A stretch of DNA of 64,000 nt from Stappia sp. BW2 (GTDB lineage Bacteria > Pseudomonadota > Alphaproteobacteria > Rhizobiales > Stappiaceae). The stretch is taken from the NCBI RefSeq assembly GCF_008107695.1, contig NZ_VIRG01000053.1, positions 310,001-374,000 of the forward strand, written 5' to 3'. Made by a program: the position numbers and the translations under genes. Shown here piece after piece: positions 63,708 to 64,000 of the stretch (position 1 is its first letter; each line of letters opens with the position of its first letter). The notes beneath the pieces are model-generated. The model made no database searches and was not told the origin of the DNA. It saw nothing but the letters and a program-made list of their open reading frames with translations.

Positions 63708-64000
63708 ATGAGCGAGAACATCACTCTGGATCTTGAACAGACGTTCGGTGAACTCAACGAGTGCGTCATCGTCACCAGCCCTGAGCGTGTCATTGTTTTC
63801 GCAAACAGGGCCATGGCCGAATTGCTCAAGGTCGACCGTGAAGAAGTTGTCGGCACGACGACAAAACGATTTTTTGCCGACGCGAACCAGTTCGACCGCA
63901 TGGCAGACCTTTACCGGGCACCCACCGATCAGCGGCATCGCAAGGCCTATTCAATCGATCTGGTTACCGAAGTCGGTTCAACCGTATCCGTCGAGGTGGT
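63708..64000 (+). CDS. PAS-domain signalling protein (N-terminus only)
   Basis: An open frame from the ATG at 63708 to the window edge encodes 97 residues: MSENITLDLEQTFGELNECV, then a PAS-like stretch IVTSPERVIVFANRAMAELL, KVDREEVVGTTTKRFFADAN and SIDLVTEVGSTVSVEV. PAS domains sense redox, light or ligands and are usually followed by kinase, GGDEF or EAL outputs, which lie outside the window. No ribosome-binding site is clear. About 150 bases of T-rich leader precede it. Confidence 0.75.
   Translation, partial: MSENITLDLEQTFGELNECVIVTSPERVIVFANRAMAELLKVDREEVVGTTTKRFFADANQFDRMADLYRAPTDQRHRKAYSIDLVTEVGSTVSVEV

Overview
The window is a GC-rich, gene-dense bacterial chromosome segment with no phage, insertion sequence, CRISPR or plasmid signature. 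Several genes point to an alphaproteobacterium of the Hyphomicrobiales, probably near the marine Stappiaceae (Roseibium/Labrenzia/Stappia). These are the cell-cycle regulator CpdR, a Ros/MucR-type regulator, a Porin_2-family porin, an alpha-r8 (suhB-motif) sRNA, a cysteine-free L36 and a TTG-initiated gltD next to gltB. The genus is an inference from gene content; no database was searched.

Layout. 1-7.4 kb: housekeeping and stress genes (two alpha/beta hydrolases, a TPR lipid/periplasmic protein, rpmJ, tRNA-Val(GAC), cpdR, an N-formylglutamate amidohydrolase, an sRNA, a HisN/SuhB-type phosphatase, a basic secreted protein, and an Hsp20 gene with a heat-shock promoter and ROSE-like thermometer). 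7.4-11.3 kb: threonine aldolase and a complete four-gene bufferin-type RiPP operon (DUF2282 precursor, DUF692 MNIO enzyme, DUF2063 partner, DoxX membrane protein), with a large inverted repeat between precursor and enzyme genes. 11.3-18.2 kb: gltBD glutamate synthase behind a long structured leader. 18.2-28.3 kb: cell-envelope genes (DUF459 SGNH protein, MltB-type transglycosylase, beta-barrel protein, KpsF/KdsD isomerase), a MotAB-type stator pair, an NfeD/SPFH pair and ferrochelatase. 28.6-37.1 kb: one minus-strand block with a complete branched-chain-amino-acid-type ABC importer (LivKHMGF) flanked by two acyl-CoA-forming ligases, suggesting import and CoA activation of an organic, perhaps aromatic, acid. 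37.4-46.3 kb: LacI regulator, porin, a 0.7 kb AT-rich gap, the MucR-like regulator, a subtilase, a hybrid histidine kinase and an OmpR-type regulator. 46.4-53.6 kb: a TRAP transporter of the TakP type, whose large permease has a long C-terminal coiled-coil extension, divergent from a cache-domain kinase and NarL-type regulator. 53.6-64 kb: a class-I glutamine amidotransferase, a DUF1007-NicO metal-transport fusion, leucine dehydrogenase, TetR and LysR regulators, a CobW/WD40/DUF2937 operon, a class-I aminotransferase and the start of a PAS-domain protein.

The most interesting system is the bufferin operon at 8.5-11.3 kb. Related operons have recently been described, so the family is not new, but the structured precursor-enzyme spacer appears to be something to test. 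Other items worth a second look are the sRNA at 3.8 kb, the extended TRAP permease with a perfect palindrome in its divergent promoter region, the DUF1007-NicO fusion with an operator-like palindrome at its start codon, and a tandem 16-bp repeat upstream of ferrochelatase.
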